Source of the DNA: Leptospira dzoumogneensis
Lineage (GTDB): Bacteria > Spirochaetota > Leptospiria > Leptospirales > Leptospiraceae
Reading direction: 5' to 3'
Assembly (NCBI RefSeq): GCF_004770895.1
Contig: NZ_RQHS01000010.1
Span: 124,001 to 188,000 of the forward strand
DNA length: 64,000 bases
This document shows positions 8,420 to 20,183 of this stretch, piece after piece. Position numbers and translations under genes: made by a program. The notes below the pieces were generated by a model. That model worked only from the letters and a program-made list of their open reading frames with translations, was not told the origin of the DNA and searched no databases. Numbering within the stretch: position 1 is the first letter of the stretch; each line of letters opens with the position of its first letter.

Positions 8420-8563
8420 TCAAAAATCCAGATCTGATTGTCCAGACATGGCAACCAATTGTCTTCTGAAAGAATGAGGAAGAATATTCCAACAGGATCT
8501 GAAAGTCCTTTTCCAAAAGCCGCCTTCGGCTTTTTTCAGTTTTGCCTTTAAGTGCTCGCTCAT
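8420..8563 (-). CDS. Small ORF (47 aa), basic, possible small protein
   Basis: Reading the minus strand from ATG 8563 gives a 47-codon frame ending TGA at 8420. It begins MSEHLKAKLKKAEGGFWKRT and is rich in Lys/Arg and aromatics. AGAGGATCTGAG ends directly before the ATG, giving an AGAGGA ribosome binding site at good spacing. No family was recognised. Caution: the same DNA contains a hairpin with a T-run (8515-8536) that could instead be a terminator, so coding is not certain. Confidence 0.4.
   Translation of the reverse strand: MSEHLKAKLKKAEGGFWKRTFRSCWNILPHSFRRQLVAMSGQSDLDF
8515..8536 (+). terminator. Hairpin with T-run, possible second terminator
   Basis: AAAAGCCG-CCTT-CGGCTTTT followed by further T. 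It lies about 150 nt after the porin terminator and inside the small minus-strand ORF. It could end a short plus-strand transcript, or it may be a by-product of the AAA-GCC-GAA-GGC-GGC-TTT coding sequence. Confidence 0.5.
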
Positions 8564-8626
8564 CTCAGATCCTCTCTTAAGATTTTTAGAGCGAAAAAAG
8601 TTTAAAAAAACTTCAGGCGGTTCCTG

Positions 8627-8665
8627 ATTTCTTGGATCGGAATCCTATAAATCTATCCAAGAAAT
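8627..8665. promoter_or_regulatory. Perfect 11-bp inverted repeat upstream of the small ORF
   Basis: ATTTCTTGGAT (8627-8637) and ATCCAAGAAAT (8655-8665) are exact reverse complements separated by 17 nt. It lies about 65-100 nt upstream of the ATG of the minus-strand small ORF, in a gap between that ORF and the membrane protein at 8756. It could be an operator or a leader hairpin. The rest of 8564-8755 shows nothing further. Confidence 0.5.
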
Positions 8666-8755
8666 TTGTAAGGCCCTAGATAGATTTTTAATATTTATAC
8701 GTCGGATAATGGATCGGTTTTAAGGCCGGTACCTTCCCCGCTTCTTCCTAAAAGA

Positions 8756-9157
8756 TCAAGCGGCCAAAACCCCATACGCGATAATTGCAATCCCTACCAG
8801 ATTTGCAGTGACTCCGATTCCGCCTAGGATCTTTCCAAGAGGAGGATTTTCCTTAAATTCATCTTTGATCCCTTGGAGCCAATCCACAGTATCTTTTAAC
8901 GCAATAAATCCGGAAGAAACAGCAAAAGAAATCGCTCCCACCAAAGCAGCCGTTTCGGAAAGAGAAGCCAGTTGGAATGCAAATACCAACCCTAAGATCA
9001 TAGCACCTTGCATTAGCGGTCCTATATGTGCAGCCTGCAAATATCTGGAAGGAAATTCAGCCTTCATTCTTGCGAATGCATATGCGAATCCTGTTAAACT
9101 TCCGTATGCTAAATTTAAAACTCCGGTTAGGATCAAAATTTTTTCGGGCAAATTCAT
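8756..9157 (-). CDS. Hypothetical four-helix membrane protein
   Basis: About 133 aa with four hydrophobic helices (LILTGVLNLAYGSLTGFAYA, GPLMQGAMILGLVFAFQLA, TAALVGAISFAVSSGFIAL, ILGGIGVTANLVGIAIIAYGVLA). Three starts are close together; the ATG at 9157 (MNLPEK) follows TAGGTGATGACC and is preferred. It lies downstream of the metal efflux operon on the same strand, 37 nt after czcA ends, so read-through is possible. No function recognised. Confidence 0.6.
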   Translation of the reverse strand: MNLPEKILILTGVLNLAYGSLTGFAYAFARMKAEFPSRYLQAAHIGPLMQGAMILGLVFAFQLASLSETAALVGAISFAVSSGFIALKDTVDWLQGIKDEFKENPPLGKILGGIGVTANLVGIAIIAYGVLAA

Positions 9158-9194
9158 GGTCATCACCTATCTATATTTAGGCCAAGTGCATACC

Positions 9195-12100
9195 CTAACG
9201 TCTTTTTTTAGCGACTACTTTTTTCTTTACTTTCTTACTTCCATTCTTATGGGAAGAAGTATCTTCGATATCTTCTTCATCGTACAGGGATACGTATGCT
9301 TCCGGATGAAGAGCAAATGTTTCCTCTTCTACGGGATATTTTCTTTCTCCCACCACTACTAAGTAGAGTGAAGGAAGAACACTCAATACTAGGAATAATG
9401 CGGAGAATAATCCTCCTACAATTACGGTAGCCAATGGTCTCTGGACGTCGGAACCTACCCCTGAAGCCAAGGTAGCAGGGATCAAACCAAGGAGAGCAAG
9501 CAACATTGTCATTAACATTGGTCGCAATTGGATCACGGCCGCTTGTGTAACCGCTTCTTTAGTAGTTAAGGTCGGCTCGTCCTGTAAAAGATGATTTGTT
9601 CTGGAGACAAAAAGAACCCCGGACATTGTAGCGATCCCGAAAAGGGAAATGAACCCTACCCCGCTGGATACGTTAAAATAGTATCCCCTTAGTAAAAGTG
9701 CATACATTCCTCCAACCAACGAAAGAGGCAAACATGCAAGGGCCACATATACGTATTTTAGATTTCTATAAAGTAAAAATAGCACTCCGAAAATGATCGC
9801 GATGGTGACCGGGATCACGATGGCCAATTTTTTACCCACACGTGCCAGGTTCTCATACTGCCCGCCGTAACGGACTTCGTATCCTTCCGGAAGTTTGATC
9901 TTCGCTTGGATCTTTTTCCTGAGTTCGGCTACGAATCCACCTTGGTCTCTTCCCCTTACGTTGGTACGAACTGTGATCGTCCTTCTACCTTCTTGGCGGA
10001 AGATCATAGTAGGTCCGTCTTCCAAAGTAATCTTTGCCAATTGAGAAAGCGGAACTCTTTCTCCTTTTGGAGAAATAATAGGCATAGCCTCGATCGCTCT
10101 TTTGGAAGCTCTATAATCTTTTGAGAATCGGACTACGATCCCGAATCTTGCAGGTGTTTTTGGAGGAATGTCGGAAGGCCCCTCGTATAAAGTACTAATC
10201 CTCTGCATTCCGATGGCAGCTTCCACCATCTGTTGTATATCGCTTACATTGATCCCATAACGTGCAGCAGCTTCTCGATCGATACGAACCGTTAACTGAG
10301 GACTATCAGCTTCCTGTTCGATCCCGAACTCACTCGCTCCGTGCATATCCTTCACGATTTCCAGGATCTCTTCCGCAAGTTTACGCATTACTTTTAAGTC
10401 CTGACCGGAAACGAATACAGCAAGGTCAGCGATTGTTCCCATGATGGCTTCCGACAAGTTATCCATGATAGGCTGAGAAAAACTGATCCTTGCTCCGGGA
10501 AGTGTCGCTTCCAGATCGTTTTTCATTCTAAGAAGAAGTTCCTGTTTAGTGATCCTTTCCTTCCAATCATCGTAGTCTTTTAATCCTACGAGAACCTCCA
10601 ATCTGTTCGGAGGAAGTGGGTCAGTTCCATCGTCGTTCCTTCCTAGCTGAGAAATTACTACGCTTACTTGTTCATTTTTATAGATCGTTTCCCGGATCTT
10701 AGGCATAAACTTACGAGCTTCCGGAAGAGAGATCCCTACAGGGAAAAAGATCCTTAAGTTAAAACCGCCTTCGTCCATCTCAGGCAGGAATTCTGTCCCG
10801 AGTTTGTATCCGCCGATCCCTAAAAATATAGTTACTGCAAGGAATGTGTAAATGACCACTTTCTTGGATTTTGCAACTAGATAGACTATTAACTTTTTAT
10901 AACGTTCTTCTACCCAACCGTAAAAAGGGTTATGCCATGCGATCGGTCCAGGCCTCTCCGATTCGAAATATTTTCGGAACATATAAGTCATTAATACCGG
11001 AACGACTGTCATTGAGAAAAGTAATGCTCCGAAGATCGCAAAGGAGATGGTGAATGCCATCGGCTTGAACAATCTTCCTTCGATACGTTCAAAGGAGAAG
11101 ATAGGTAAATATGCGAGAATGATGATCAAAATAGAGAACAAGATCTCAGTACCAACTTCTCCTGCGGATTCCGCGGTAAGTTTAATGATCCCTTTACTCT
11201 TATCCGCCGGAGTAGCATCCCTATATCTTCGGATGATATTCTCCACCATGATCACTGCACCATCCACTACGATCCCGAAGTCTATAGCTCCTAAGGAAAG
11301 TAAACTTGCAGGGATCCCTGTCATATTCATGAGAAGGAATGCGAATAATAATGCGAATGGAATAGTTGCCACCACTACAAGAGACGCCTTAGCACTTCCA
11401 ATGAAGAAGATGAGCACTAAGCTGACTACCATCACACCTTCTATCAGGGTCCTCCCTATAGTGCGTAACGTATAGTTTACAAGATCACTTCTATCATACG
11501 TCGTTCTAAGCTGCACTCCGTCGGGAAGATAGTTCTCATTGATCTCTTTTACCTTGGCGCGGATCCTATCTCCCATTTCGTTGGGGTCTCCCCAACGGCG
11601 CATAGCCACAAGACCTTGGACGGAAGAATCCACATCCATGACCTGATCATCCATACGAACCGTATAACCCAAGACACCACTCGGAATAGGATGGGAAATC
11701 TCTACTGTAGCAAGATCTCTGATAAAAACAGGGACTCCATTCACAGTTTTCACTACGATATTCTCTATATGCTGAGCTTCTCGGATCGCGCCCAAAGAAC
11801 GGATCGGAAATCCTTGCTCTCCTTGTAAGAGAAGATTTCCACCAGTGTTCAGGTTATTTCCCTGAACCGCTTGGATCACATCGTTTATGGTAAGTTTATA
11901 ACGTACTAATTTATCAGGAGAAGTTACTATATGGAATTGTTTAGGTAAACCTCCGAAGGTTACCACGTCTGCAATCCCGGCAATAGAAAGCATCTTAGGC
12001 ATTACGATCCAATCTTGGATCGTACGGAGTTCCATAGGTGTGTGATTTCCGGAAGACTCCACAACATATCTGAAAATTTCACCAACAGGAGAACTCATAG

Positions 12101-12485
12101 GTCCTAGAGCAGGTTGGACTTCCTCAGGAATATCCGCATCTGCGACCCTTTCCATAAGCCGCATCCTTGCAAAATAATCATCCGTTCCGTCCTCGAATAC
12201 GAATTGGAAGACTACAAGACCATTGATCGTTCTAGAGCGACGAACAGCTACTTTAGGAATCGCATTCAAAACCCTTTCGATCGGAAGAGTAACTCTTTCT
12301 TCCACTTCGACGGCGGCTTTTCCAGGAAATTTAGCGATCAAACGAACCTGAGTATCTGCGATATCCGAATATGCTTCCTTTCGAATATCCGTCCAAGCCC
12401 AAACTCCTAAGATCGCTACGAATAGAGAGGCGATAAGAGTCGGAACCCTATACTTGAGTACTGATTCTATTAGTTTATCTATCAT
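9195..12485 (-). CDS. czcA: CzcA-type heavy-metal efflux RND pump
   Basis: 1096 aa inner-membrane RND transporter that uses proton import to drive metal ions out through the adaptor and outer-membrane channel. It has an N-terminal TM helix, a large periplasmic loop, a TM cluster at about 340-540, a second periplasmic domain and a C-terminal TM cluster. The TM4 motif reads [15 protein letters not shown], with Asp402, Asp408 and Glu415 falling at the same numbers as the essential residues of Cupriavidus CzcA. This DFG..DGA form is the divalent (Co/Zn/Cd or Ni) signature, unlike CusA-type copper/silver pumps. The tail after the last helix is acidic then Lys/Arg-rich ([17 protein letters not shown]). 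The start ATG shares one base with the stop of the upstream gene. Exact metal is not determined. Confidence 0.9.
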   Translation of the reverse strand: MIDKLIESVLKYRVPTLIASLFVAILGVWAWTDIRKEAYSDIADTQVRLIAKFPGKAAVEVEERVTLPIERVLNAIPKVAVRRSRTINGLVVFQFVFEDGTDDYFARMRLMERVADADIPEEVQPALGPMSSPVGEIFRYVVESSGNHTPMELRTIQDWIVMPKMLSIAGIADVVTFGGLPKQFHIVTSPDKLVRYKLTINDVIQAVQGNNLNTGGNLLLQGEQGFPIRSLGAIREAQHIENIVVKTVNGVPVFIRDLATVEISHPIPSGVLGYTVRMDDQVMDVDSSVQGLVAMRRWGDPNEMGDRIRAKVKEINENYLPDGVQLRTTYDRSDLVNYTLRTIGRTLIEGVMVVSLVLIFFIGSAKASLVVVATIPFALLFAFLLMNMTGIPASLLSLGAIDFGIVVDGAVIMVENIIRRYRDATPADKSKGIIKLTAESAGEVGTEILFSILIIILAYLPIFSFERIEGRLFKPMAFTISFAIFGALLFSMTVVPVLMTYMFRKYFESERPGPIAWHNPFYGWVEERYKKLIVYLVAKSKKVVIYTFLAVTIFLGIGGYKLGTEFLPEMDEGGFNLRIFFPVGISLPEARKFMPKIRETIYKNEQVSVVISQLGRNDDGTDPLPPNRLEVLVGLKDYDDWKERITKQELLLRMKNDLEATLPGARISFSQPIMDNLSEAIMGTIADLAVFVSGQDLKVMRKLAEEILEIVKDMHGASEFGIEQEADSPQLTVRIDREAAARYGINVSDIQQMVEAAIGMQRISTLYEGPSDIPPKTPARFGIVVRFSKDYRASKRAIEAMPIISPKGERVPLSQLAKITLEDGPTMIFRQEGRRTITVRTNVRGRDQGGFVAELRKKIQAKIKLPEGYEVRYGGQYENLARVGKKLAIVIPVTIAIIFGVLFLLYRNLKYVYVALACLPLSLVGGMYALLLRGYYFNVSSGVGFISLFGIATMSGVLFVSRTNHLLQDEPTLTTKEAVTQAAVIQLRPMLMTMLLALLGLIPATLASGVGSDVQRPLATVIVGGLFSALFLVLSVLPSLYLVVVGERKYPVEEETFALHPEAYVSLYDEEDIEDTSSHKNGSKKVKKKVVAKKRR

Positions 12486-13228
12486 TAATAAGACCTCGTA
12501 TCGAACAAGTAACCCAACTGAATTAGAAGTTGCGGATTTTTATAATCCCCACTTCCTATACCCCCACCAACTTGTAAGAAAAAATTTCCAAGAAGGAAAT
12601 CGTAAGTAAGTCCTATATATCTTTGGTTTAAAGTTACCTTCTGCTTATCTCTGCTATCATATTCCAAAATAGCCGCCAGATTCGGATTCTGCTCCGCAAC
12701 ATAGGAACGAATGATCAGATCCTCGAAGGTTGGGTCCCTATGTTGGTATCCTGGAAAATCCGTACCTGTAGGATAAGAAGTTTGTCCACCTCTTCCCAAC
12801 TCCGGTGCAAAAGGATTTACTTGGAATTGTCCTAATACTACGGAAACGCTATGAGCAATTACGGAAGTTTTCCAGAAACTAAATCCTAGATCCGCCTGCC
12901 AACCCCACCAATGAGGTCCCCAATGTCCTCCGGATCCGCGTATTACGACATCCTTATAATAGTAACCGACATTCAGATTTATACTTCCGGGAGAACCTAC
13001 AGTAGCTCCGTATACGAAGAAGTTCGTAGACTTAGGAAGAGTTTTCTGAGTAAGCTCGTCTTTTTCTTCTTCTCCGAATCTGGTCTTACGATCCGGATCA
13101 GGCGTCCATTCCGGAGAATATTCTCCGTTCTTCTCGTTTTTCTCATCCTTCTTTTTTTCTTCCGAATAAACGGATGAAAAAAAAGAAAATAAGAATATTA
13201 TAATAATAAAACTTAGTATTCTTTTCAT
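12485..13228 (-). CDS. Exported protein, probable outer-membrane barrel, inside the metal efflux operon
   Basis: 247 aa with a signal peptide ([22 protein letters not shown]), a strongly charged Lys/Glu stretch ([18 protein letters not shown]), then a glycine/aromatic-rich domain of alternating strands: [41 protein letters not shown], and a C-terminal [14 protein letters not shown]. The His/Trp cluster [10 protein letters not shown] is a candidate metal-binding patch. It is located between the adaptor gene (5-nt gap) and czcA (1-nt overlap), so it is co-translated with the pump. Standard czcCBA operons do not have a gene here. Function unknown; an accessory outer-membrane or periplasmic metal protein is an inference from position. 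Confidence 0.7.
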   Translation of the reverse strand: MKRILSFIIIIFLFSFFSSVYSEEKKKDEKNEKNGEYSPEWTPDPDRKTRFGEEEKDELTQKTLPKSTNFFVYGATVGSPGSINLNVGYYYKDVVIRGSGGHWGPHWWGWQADLGFSFWKTSVIAHSVSVVLGQFQVNPFAPELGRGGQTSYPTGTDFPGYQHRDPTFEDLIIRSYVAEQNPNLAAILEYDSRDKQKVTLNQRYIGLTYDFLLGNFFLQVGGGIGSGDYKNPQLLIQLGYLFDTRSY

Positions 13229-13233
13229 AGAGA

Positions 13234-14229
13234 TTAAAATCCGAAACTAAGCCCTTTCAATAGAATGGCTCCTTCCACAACCACCCTGTCCCCTTTGGTT
13301 AAACCTTCCAGAACATTGACTCTTTCTCTAGTTGAGATCCCGAGTACAACTTCTCTTCTGAAAAATTCGTGAGGAGTTTCTTCTACGAATACGTAGTTTT
13401 TACCCTCTACTGTAACAACCGAGTTAAAAGGAATAACTACCGAGTCACTTCCCGTTTCTTCCGGGAATTTTACCGTTGCAAACATTCCGGGTTTTAATCT
13501 ATAACCTTCGTTTTTGATCGCGATCCTGACTTTTACGGTTCTTGTATACGGATCTACGTTATCTCCGAGTGCTTCTGCTGTTCCGTTCCATTCCTGGTTC
13601 GGGAAGGAGTTAAATACAACTTTTACCCTTCTTCCTTTTTGCAGACTCGAAAGCTGGGACTCGGGAACGTCTGAGATGATCCAAGCAGTTTGACCGGCTG
13701 CCTTTTTGATCAATGCGGGGTTTAAACCTACAGCTCTCAGTTTTCCTTCGAACTCGGCGAATTCGGCCTCGTCGTTATTCACTTCGGTTTCTGCTTCTAC
13801 CAAATCTTTTTCGGTAGCGACCCTATGTTTGAACATATCCTTAATACGATCCAAATTTTTGCGGGATCTATTCAGACTGTTCTTAGCATGAACATAACCC
13901 ACATAAAGATCATTCAACTCTGCAGATTCGAATAATACGATCTGCTCTGAATCGGATACGGAAGGAGAAGTAGTGGCAATCAACCTTGCAGGGGCTTCTA
14001 CATTTACGAATTCTCCGGGCTTACCTATCTCCGCACTTTTGACGATCTCTAGGCCGGGACTATTTTCTTTAAACTCTATCCTTTCTCCATGATCGTGAAC
14101 GATCGCCTTCTGAGGACGAGGAGCGTTTTTTTTCCCGCCCTTGTTCAATGTAAAAGAAACAATGGAAACGGAAATGGCCGCCACCAGAACGATTAATAAA
14201 ATTCTAAGTTTGTTAGATGATGGAATCAT
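13234..14229 (-). CDS. czcB: Efflux RND periplasmic adaptor (CzcB/CusB-like)
   Basis: 331 aa membrane-fusion protein with one N-terminal anchor ([19 protein letters not shown]), a His-containing segment [11 protein letters not shown] after it, a lipoyl/barrel-sandwich half with an interrupted alpha-hairpin ([45 protein letters not shown] is the helical pair region), and beta-barrel strands ([53 protein letters not shown]). It links the RND pump to the TolC-like channel. Its start overlaps the end of the channel gene as ATGA (14226-14229). Confidence 0.88.
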   Translation of the reverse strand: MIPSSNKLRILLIVLVAAISVSIVSFTLNKGGKKNAPRPQKAIVHDHGERIEFKENSPGLEIVKSAEIGKPGEFVNVEAPARLIATTSPSVSDSEQIVLFESAELNDLYVGYVHAKNSLNRSRKNLDRIKDMFKHRVATEKDLVEAETEVNNDEAEFAEFEGKLRAVGLNPALIKKAAGQTAWIISDVPESQLSSLQKGRRVKVVFNSFPNQEWNGTAEALGDNVDPYTRTVKVRIAIKNEGYRLKPGMFATVKFPEETGSDSVVIPFNSVVTVEGKNYVFVEETPHEFFRREVVLGISTRERVNVLEGLTKGDRVVVEGAILLKGLSFGF

Positions 14230-15641
14230 TTCGAGCCCCCTTCTTTAGCACCGGAATCTCCGTTGGATTTATAACTAGGGATAATCAGTCCCGTTCCGAC
14301 AGAGTAATTTACTCCTTCGATCGCTTCCATTCTGTCCGTTTGGAGGCGTAACATTTCCACGATACTGGATCTGTATGTTTCGAAGAAGTCTGCGAATTCT
14401 AAAATGGATATATAACGTTTTTCGTAACTAAGGATCATATCCTCGGCGAGATCCGCGTAATCCTTAGTATAAGTATTTCTGAATTTTCGATAAAGATCGT
14501 CTTTTGCTTTTGCGGTAGCCAAGGCAACGCTCACATCATTCTCCACTTCCAAGATCAGGTTTTTTAATTCCTGTTTTCTGACTTGGATGGATTTTTCTGC
14601 AGCCTTGATATTACCTTGGTTCCTATCGAAGATCGGAATATTCAACTGAGCGGTAATCCCCCAATAGTTCTGGAAGGCGGTTCCCCCTCTGTTGTACATA
14701 GGACCGAATGCAAGATCCGGGATCGCATTCGCATGTTGTAATTCCAGGTTGGCTTCTTCGTATCTTAAAGCTTGGACAGCTTTTTTCAGATCGGGCCTAT
14801 ATTCCCGAGCCTTAGAAAGCATATTATCTAATTTTAAACCTTCTAAGGTCGCTTTTTCCACGAAGTCCAGATCCAAAACAGGAACGATCGCGACAGACTG
14901 GCTCTTGTAAGTGTCTTCGTTTAGAAGAACTCTTAGATCCGCTTCTTTCTCAAGCACCTTGATCCTGAGATCTTCTCTTTCCTTTCTTAAGAAGAATAGA
15001 AGTGCCTTTAAACGTAAAACTTCCGCCTGAAGGACCGCTCTTCTTTTATAAGCAAGTTCTGCGGAGTTTACTGTTTTATCCAAAGCGATCAAACTTTTAT
15101 CATAAAAAGCGATAGCATCTCTATAATAATGAATAAAGTAGAAGGTCCTACGAAGTTTAGTGATCAGCGCTCTTGCAAGATCGTAAAATTCCTGTTCGCT
15201 CATCTTAGCGCTTAACTCGGCAACTCTGATCCGTTTGTCTATCTTACCGCCGAGCAAGAATACTTGTTGGATTTGCACCACGGTTTGTCCCGATCTGGTA
15301 AAATCGAAATAACGTTGTGTAGGCTCGGCGAAAATACTCTGATCTATAAAAATATTCGGGTTCGCATAGAGGCCTGCTTGCTCTATGCCTGCTTTTCTCG
15401 CATCGATATTAAATTTAGAAGCGAGTAATAGAAGGTTATTCTTCCAAAGCAACTCTTCTGCCTTGGCAAGTTCTAAACGAACTTGTGTCCTCTCCTGATC
15501 TCCCGAAGCTGCCGCGATCCTTGCTTCGGAATACAAAGGATCACTTACCCCAGGAGCACCGCCTGTGGACGAATCCGGCTGAGATACGGTCTGATTTGTC
15601 ACCCAGACCAAAATTAGGAACGTTAGTATCTTTTTATTCAT
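14226..15641 (-). CDS. czcC: TolC-family outer-membrane efflux protein (CzcC-like)
   Basis: 471 aa outer-membrane factor with a signal peptide ([21 protein letters not shown]) and the duplicated TolC architecture: two long helical hairpins with paired strands, for example [36 protein letters not shown] in the first half and [37 protein letters not shown] in the second. It is the first gene of the four-gene operon (czcC, czcB, outer-membrane-like gene, czcA). The 109 nt before it hold no clear terminator, so the small gene at 15751 could also be in the transcript. Confidence 0.88.
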   Translation of the reverse strand: MNKKILTFLILVWVTNQTVSQPDSSTGGAPGVSDPLYSEARIAAASGDQERTQVRLELAKAEELLWKNNLLLLASKFNIDARKAGIEQAGLYANPNIFIDQSIFAEPTQRYFDFTRSGQTVVQIQQVFLLGGKIDKRIRVAELSAKMSEQEFYDLARALITKLRRTFYFIHYYRDAIAFYDKSLIALDKTVNSAELAYKRRAVLQAEVLRLKALLFFLRKEREDLRIKVLEKEADLRVLLNEDTYKSQSVAIVPVLDLDFVEKATLEGLKLDNMLSKAREYRPDLKKAVQALRYEEANLELQHANAIPDLAFGPMYNRGGTAFQNYWGITAQLNIPIFDRNQGNIKAAEKSIQVRKQELKNLILEVENDVSVALATAKAKDDLYRKFRNTYTKDYADLAEDMILSYEKRYISILEFADFFETYRSSIVEMLRLQTDRMEAIEGVNYSVGTGLIIPSYKSNGDSGAKEGGSK

Positions 15642-15750
15642 AGTTGTACGAAGTTATCTCTAAAGATAGCTTTAGCTTGCGCAAAGACCCCCTATGGAAC
15701 GAAATTCATAGACCTATGGCCTGAAAATCGTTCCGAAGTAATATAACTGA

Positions 15751-16107
15751 TTAAGCCTGGATAGGTGGGGGTAGATTTGTTAAGGAGAAGTGTAGAAGTC
15801 TTTCCGATCTATATCGGCTGTCTACGAATACGATATTAGAATCGAATGTGGATGGGGTCCAAGGATAACCAGTTAACTCATCAGCAATAAAATCGACAAA
15901 TCTACTGTCTCTCTCTCTTGCTTGAGTATAGACTAAACCTTCGGAGTCGTTAAGATCCGATTCAAGGGCGGTGGAAATGTTTTTCTTTGTTTGGGATAAA
16001 GAAATAGCACGGCTCTCTAAGTCTCTATCCACCCATTCCAAAGTGGATGAAAAGACTACCAGAGCAATCTGTAGCAATATCAGCAGAATGTAAGGTATGC
16101 GCCGCAC
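15751..16107 (-). CDS. Small exported hypothetical protein upstream of the metal efflux operon
   Basis: 118 aa beginning MRRIPYILLILLQIALVVFSS, a signal peptide or single anchor, followed by a short charged helical region and a C-terminal Pro-rich end (LTNLPPPIQA). It lies 109 nt upstream of czcC on the same strand. Some czc operons carry a small periplasmic protein (CzcI-like) at this position, but no sequence relation can be claimed. Confidence 0.6.
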   Translation of the reverse strand: MRRIPYILLILLQIALVVFSSTLEWVDRDLESRAISLSQTKKNISTALESDLNDSEGLVYTQARERDSRFVDFIADELTGYPWTPSTFDSNIVFVDSRYRSERLLHFSLTNLPPPIQA

Positions 16108-16215
16108 TATTATGCCAAAAGAATATAGCGGATTATTCCGTCAATCCTTACTATATATTACGAAGAAACTTCTAATATTCCAATCCGTTTTTTGTCGAAT
16201 TAAATAGAAGATTAA

Positions 16216-16704
16216 CTAACGATTAGGACTAGGTGGTGTATAACCCACATGGATTACTGCACCTCGCTGAAAGCGTATCAAGATCTCTCTATCCGGTCTA
16301 GATCCTTCTGCAAATTTAGAGACAGGTCTATAGTATAACCATTCTTCCATTCCTGGGGCCCAATTATTCACGATCCTTTTTTCGTCCGGTTCCCCAAGTT
16401 TGTTTTTTACATATAATTTATTTTGATACAATAAGGATCGAACCAACTCTTCTCTAATAAAGATAGTAGTAGAAGCTTGTACTGCATTCGGATCCGCATC
16501 TTTTCCCAATAAACTTATGTCTGCATCCGGAATAGATTTAAGTACGAATTCTTTACACTTCACGTCATCCGCAAAGGTTTCCATACATTCGGAATACAAT
16601 CGTTTCGGGCTCTTAGATTCCTTACTCGATTCAGGGAAAAAATACGCACACTGAACAAAGTTGAATAGGCAAAGAGTGAATACGACTGCAGACGCGGATC
16701 TCAT
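16216..16704 (-). CDS. Hypothetical lipoprotein co-translated with SecA
   Basis: 162 aa. The hydrophobic N-terminus ends FNFVQCAYF, with a cysteine at about residue 19 that fits a spirochaete lipobox. The mature region includes [44 protein letters not shown], which resembles the 'SmpA/BamE'-like pattern of short helices then a strand ending in a Trp/Tyr-rich hairpin. That is an impression only. Its ATG overlaps the secA stop (16701-16704), implying coupled translation. Confidence 0.65.
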   Translation of the reverse strand: MRSASAVVFTLCLFNFVQCAYFFPESSKESKSPKRLYSECMETFADDVKCKEFVLKSIPDADISLLGKDADPNAVQASTTIFIREELVRSLLYQNKLYVKNKLGEPDEKRIVNNWAPGMEEWLYYRPVSKFAEGSRPDREILIRFQRGAVIHVGYTPPSPNR

Positions 16705-19418
16705 TTTCTTTTTCTCCTGCTCGTCTTCCTTTCGGAACCCCCGCCTCCGGAAGTCACAGGCATTGCCTCTGCTGCAGGATTTTTAGGTTTAGCTCCCTGT
16801 AATTCTTGGAAGCCTCCGGTCAATTCCTGACCTACTTTTTTATACTCTTTTTTCTCTTCAGGCAACTGAGTTTTTTCGGTAACTTCTACACGAAGGAGGA
16901 AGCTAACGATCTCGTATTTCATATTCTCGATTGCTTGGTCGAATAATCTAAAACCTTGCAGTTTATATTCTACGAGTGGGTTCTTTTCGCCATAACCTAC
17001 TGTCCAGATACCTTCTCTCAGATGGTCCATGGAATATAGATGTTCTTTCCAACGATGATCCAGAATATCTAAGAAAATATTTCTTTCTAAAAGTTTCCAA
17101 ACATCGGCGCCGATACGGTCCGCTTTATCCTGGTAAAAGCCTTGAGCGGAATTATTCAAAGAATCAAAAACTGCTAATTGAGGATTTTTGGATTTTTTAA
17201 TTTCATCCTGATCCACTTTCCAAGGAAGTCCGAGACCTTCGAACCATTCTTTTAAAACATCCCATTCCCAATTATTAGGATTTCCTCCCTCACAGGTGGC
17301 AACCACTTGGGCTTCGATCATTTCTTCTAAGAAACTTTTTGCTTGTCCGGTTACATCTCCGCCTTCCAGGACTTCGTTTCTCATCTTATAGATCACGATC
17401 CTTTGGCGGTTCATTACATCGTCGTATTCCAAAAGATGTTTACGAATATCGAAGTTATGACCTTCCACCCTTTTTTGGGCTCTGGCAATCGCGTTAGACA
17501 CCATTGGGTGCTCGATCTCTTGTCCTTCCGGCATCTTAAGTCTTTCCATGATGCCTGCGATCCTATCGGATCCGAAAATCCTCATCAGATCGTCTTGTAA
17601 GGAAAGGTAGAATCTACTAGAACCAGGATCTCCCTGACGACCGGAACGACCTCTAAGCTGATTGTCTATCCTTCTCGCCTCATGTCTTTCCGTTCCTAAA
17701 ATATGAAGACCGCCTGCTTCCAGAACCTCTTCGTGGTTCTTTCTCCAGATCTTTGCACTGGTCAATATTTCATTTGCCTTGGATTTTTTGGCCTGAGAAT
17801 CCAATCTTTGAGAAACGGATTCCGCTCTTTCGAAGTCTGCACGAACAACTGCTTCTTTAAATTCACTGATTACCGGATCCGATTCTTTCCAAGACTCCAG
17901 ACTTTCTTTAAATAGCTGAGCCCCGCCTAAAACGATATCCGTTCCCCTTCCCGCCATGTTCGTAGCGATCGTAACCGCTGCAGGTTTTCCTGCATTTGCG
18001 ATGATCTCAGCTTCTTTTTCATGGAATTTAGCGTTTAAGACGTTATGCGCAATCCCTGCCTGAGCCAAAAGTCTAGCAAGAACCTCCGATTTTTCGATAG
18101 AGATCGTACCTACGAGCACAGGCTGCTTTTTATCTCTGCAATCCTTGATCTCATTTAAAATTGCGGTGAATTTTTCTTTTTCAGTTCTATAAACTCTATC
18201 AGCTGCATCCTTTCTTTGGACCGGGACGTTCGGAGGAATTACGATCACATCCAGATTATAGATCTTATGGAATTCTTCCGCTTCCGTGTCTGCAGTTCCA
18301 GTCATACCGGAAAGTTTTTCGTACAATCTGAAATAGTTTTGGAAGGTGATACTGGCGAGAGTTTGGGATTCTCTTGCGATCGGAACTCCTTCCTTCGCTT
18401 CCAGAGCTTGGTGAAGTCCGTCAGAGTATCTCCTGCCGGACATCAAACGACCGGTGAACTCATCTACGATGATCACTTCTCCGTTTTGTACCACATAGTC
18501 CACGTCTCTCTGGAATATTTTATGAGCTTTTAATGCTTGGTGAACGTGATGGACCAGATCCACGTTTTGAGGAGCGTATAAGTTCTCGATCCCTAGGATC
18601 TCTTCTACATGAGCCACACCCTTTTCCGTCATCAGAGTGTTTTTGGCCTTCTCATCTTTCTCGTAATCTTCTCCCTCGACTAACCTAGGAATGATCTTGT
18701 CTATACGAGTGTATTTGTCAGTGGATTCGTCGGAAGGACCTGAAATAATCAGTGGAGTTCTAGCTTCGTCGATAAGAATCGAATCCACCTCATCCACGAT
18801 CGCAAAATAATGTGCTCTCTGAACTTTATGATCAATATGGGAGACCATATTGTCTCTCAAATAATCGAAACCGTATTCGTTATTGGTTCCGTAAGTAATA
18901 TCTGAAGAATATGCCTTTTTACGATCATCATGGTCCATATCATGTTGGATGATCCCGACAGTTAGTTCCAAGAAATCGTAAATCGGTTTCATCCAATTTG
19001 CATCCCTTCTTGCCAGGTAATCGTTCACTGTAACCACATGAACACCTTTACCTGCTAACGCATTTAGATAAACCGCAAGTGTAGAAGTAAGAGTTTTACC
19101 CTCTCCGGTTTTCATTTCGGAGATATTTCCCCAGTGAAGAGAGATACCGCCCATCATCTGCACATCAAAATGGCGCATCCCTAATTTTCTTAAGGCTGCT
19201 TCTCTTACTGTAGCGAATGCTTCCGGAAGAATATCATCCAGAGTTTCTCCTTTAGAGAGCCTTTCTTTAAACTTTCTAGTCTGGGAAGAAAGTTCAGAGT
19301 CGCTTAGGGAGCGCATAGACTCTTCCAAAGAATTGATTTGGACTACAATCGGAGTGAGTCTTTTAAGATCTCTTTCGTATTTACTTCCGAATAAAACCCT
19401 GAGTAATTTCTGAATCAT
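16701..19418 (-). CDS. secA: Preprotein translocase ATPase SecA
   Basis: 905 aa motor of the Sec pathway that pushes unfolded proteins through SecYEG. Motor motifs are [13 protein letters not shown] (Walker A, about 101), [20 protein letters not shown] (Walker B, about 207), [23 protein letters not shown] and [48 protein letters not shown], all intact. The C-terminal linker ends in a Gly/Ser then Arg/Lys-rich tail ([15 protein letters not shown]), and the zinc-binding CxCxnCH SecB/ribosome-contact motif is absent. Start ATG 19418. It is followed by the overlapping lipoprotein gene. Confidence 0.97.
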   Translation of the reverse strand: MIQKLLRVLFGSKYERDLKRLTPIVVQINSLEESMRSLSDSELSSQTRKFKERLSKGETLDDILPEAFATVREAALRKLGMRHFDVQMMGGISLHWGNISEMKTGEGKTLTSTLAVYLNALAGKGVHVVTVNDYLARRDANWMKPIYDFLELTVGIIQHDMDHDDRKKAYSSDITYGTNNEYGFDYLRDNMVSHIDHKVQRAHYFAIVDEVDSILIDEARTPLIISGPSDESTDKYTRIDKIIPRLVEGEDYEKDEKAKNTLMTEKGVAHVEEILGIENLYAPQNVDLVHHVHQALKAHKIFQRDVDYVVQNGEVIIVDEFTGRLMSGRRYSDGLHQALEAKEGVPIARESQTLASITFQNYFRLYEKLSGMTGTADTEAEEFHKIYNLDVIVIPPNVPVQRKDAADRVYRTEKEKFTAILNEIKDCRDKKQPVLVGTISIEKSEVLARLLAQAGIAHNVLNAKFHEKEAEIIANAGKPAAVTIATNMAGRGTDIVLGGAQLFKESLESWKESDPVISEFKEAVVRADFERAESVSQRLDSQAKKSKANEILTSAKIWRKNHEEVLEAGGLHILGTERHEARRIDNQLRGRSGRQGDPGSSRFYLSLQDDLMRIFGSDRIAGIMERLKMPEGQEIEHPMVSNAIARAQKRVEGHNFDIRKHLLEYDDVMNRQRIVIYKMRNEVLEGGDVTGQAKSFLEEMIEAQVVATCEGGNPNNWEWDVLKEWFEGLGLPWKVDQDEIKKSKNPQLAVFDSLNNSAQGFYQDKADRIGADVWKLLERNIFLDILDHRWKEHLYSMDHLREGIWTVGYGEKNPLVEYKLQGFRLFDQAIENMKYEIVSFLLRVEVTEKTQLPEEKKEYKKVGQELTGGFQELQGAKPKNPAAEAMPVTSGGGGSERKTSRRKRK

Positions 19419-19487
19419 GTATGCACCATCAACCGTTTCAATTCAATATGATAATAGTCCCGGAATTCGGGACACTGGATAAAAATA

Positions 19488-20183
19488 TTATAAATCCAAA
19501 ATTCCTTCGAACAAAGCCCTGCCGGCTCTTTCCATCTGAGACCTAAGATCTTCCGTTTCGGGTCCGGGAATCCATCCTGCTTTTTTTATAAATTCAGAAT
19601 GTACATTCTTCCAAACGCTTAACATATTCTCTGTTACTTCCAGATGACATTGGATACCGAATACTCGGTTCTCATATCCAAACATCTGGTTAGAATAAAA
19701 ACTTCCTTGTAACAGATGATCTGCACCTTTAGGGATCTCGAATACATCTTCGTGTAGATGAAAAGCCGGAAATGAAGAAGTCCCGCTCAATTTAGAGAAT
19801 GCAGGGTTAGAAGGATCCATCACTTTTACGTCAGAGAACCCTACTTCCGGGCCCTTCTCTCCTTCGTACACCTTGGCGCCTAAGACAGTTGCTAGGATCT
19901 GAGAACCCAAACAGATCCCGATCACCTTTTTATCTTTCATAGATACTAAGTGAGACGCAAGTTCCAGCCAAGGTTTGAAAAATTTATGCTGATTCGGATC
20001 ATGGACCGTTTGGGGTCCGCCTAAGAATACTACCAGATCGAACATCTGATGTGCCGCGGGAACGATATGCACTCTTTCGTCGTACGCGTTATGATAAGTG
20101 ATCCTATAATTCCTAGATTGCAAAGAATCCAATAGAGTTCCGGGACCTTCGCAGTCCTTGAACCGAACGATGAGACATCTCAT
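19488..20183 (-). CDS. Class I glutamine amidotransferase (GMP synthase-like GATase domain)
   Basis: 231 aa stand-alone GATase1. The nucleophile elbow [12 protein letters not shown] has the catalytic Cys, the oxyanion strand is [10 protein letters not shown], and the His/Glu pair is in [10 protein letters not shown]. Such proteins hydrolyse glutamine or gamma-glutamyl compounds; the acceptor cannot be named. The start overlaps the stop of the TlpA-like gene by 4 nt (20180-20183). Confidence 0.8.
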   Translation of the reverse strand: MRCLIVRFKDCEGPGTLLDSLQSRNYRITYHNAYDERVHIVPAAHQMFDLVVFLGGPQTVHDPNQHKFFKPWLELASHLVSMKDKKVIGICLGSQILATVLGAKVYEGEKGPEVGFSDVKVMDPSNPAFSKLSGTSSFPAFHLHEDVFEIPKGADHLLQGSFYSNQMFGYENRVFGIQCHLEVTENMLSVWKNVHSEFIKKAGWIPGPETEDLRSQMERAGRALFEGILDL

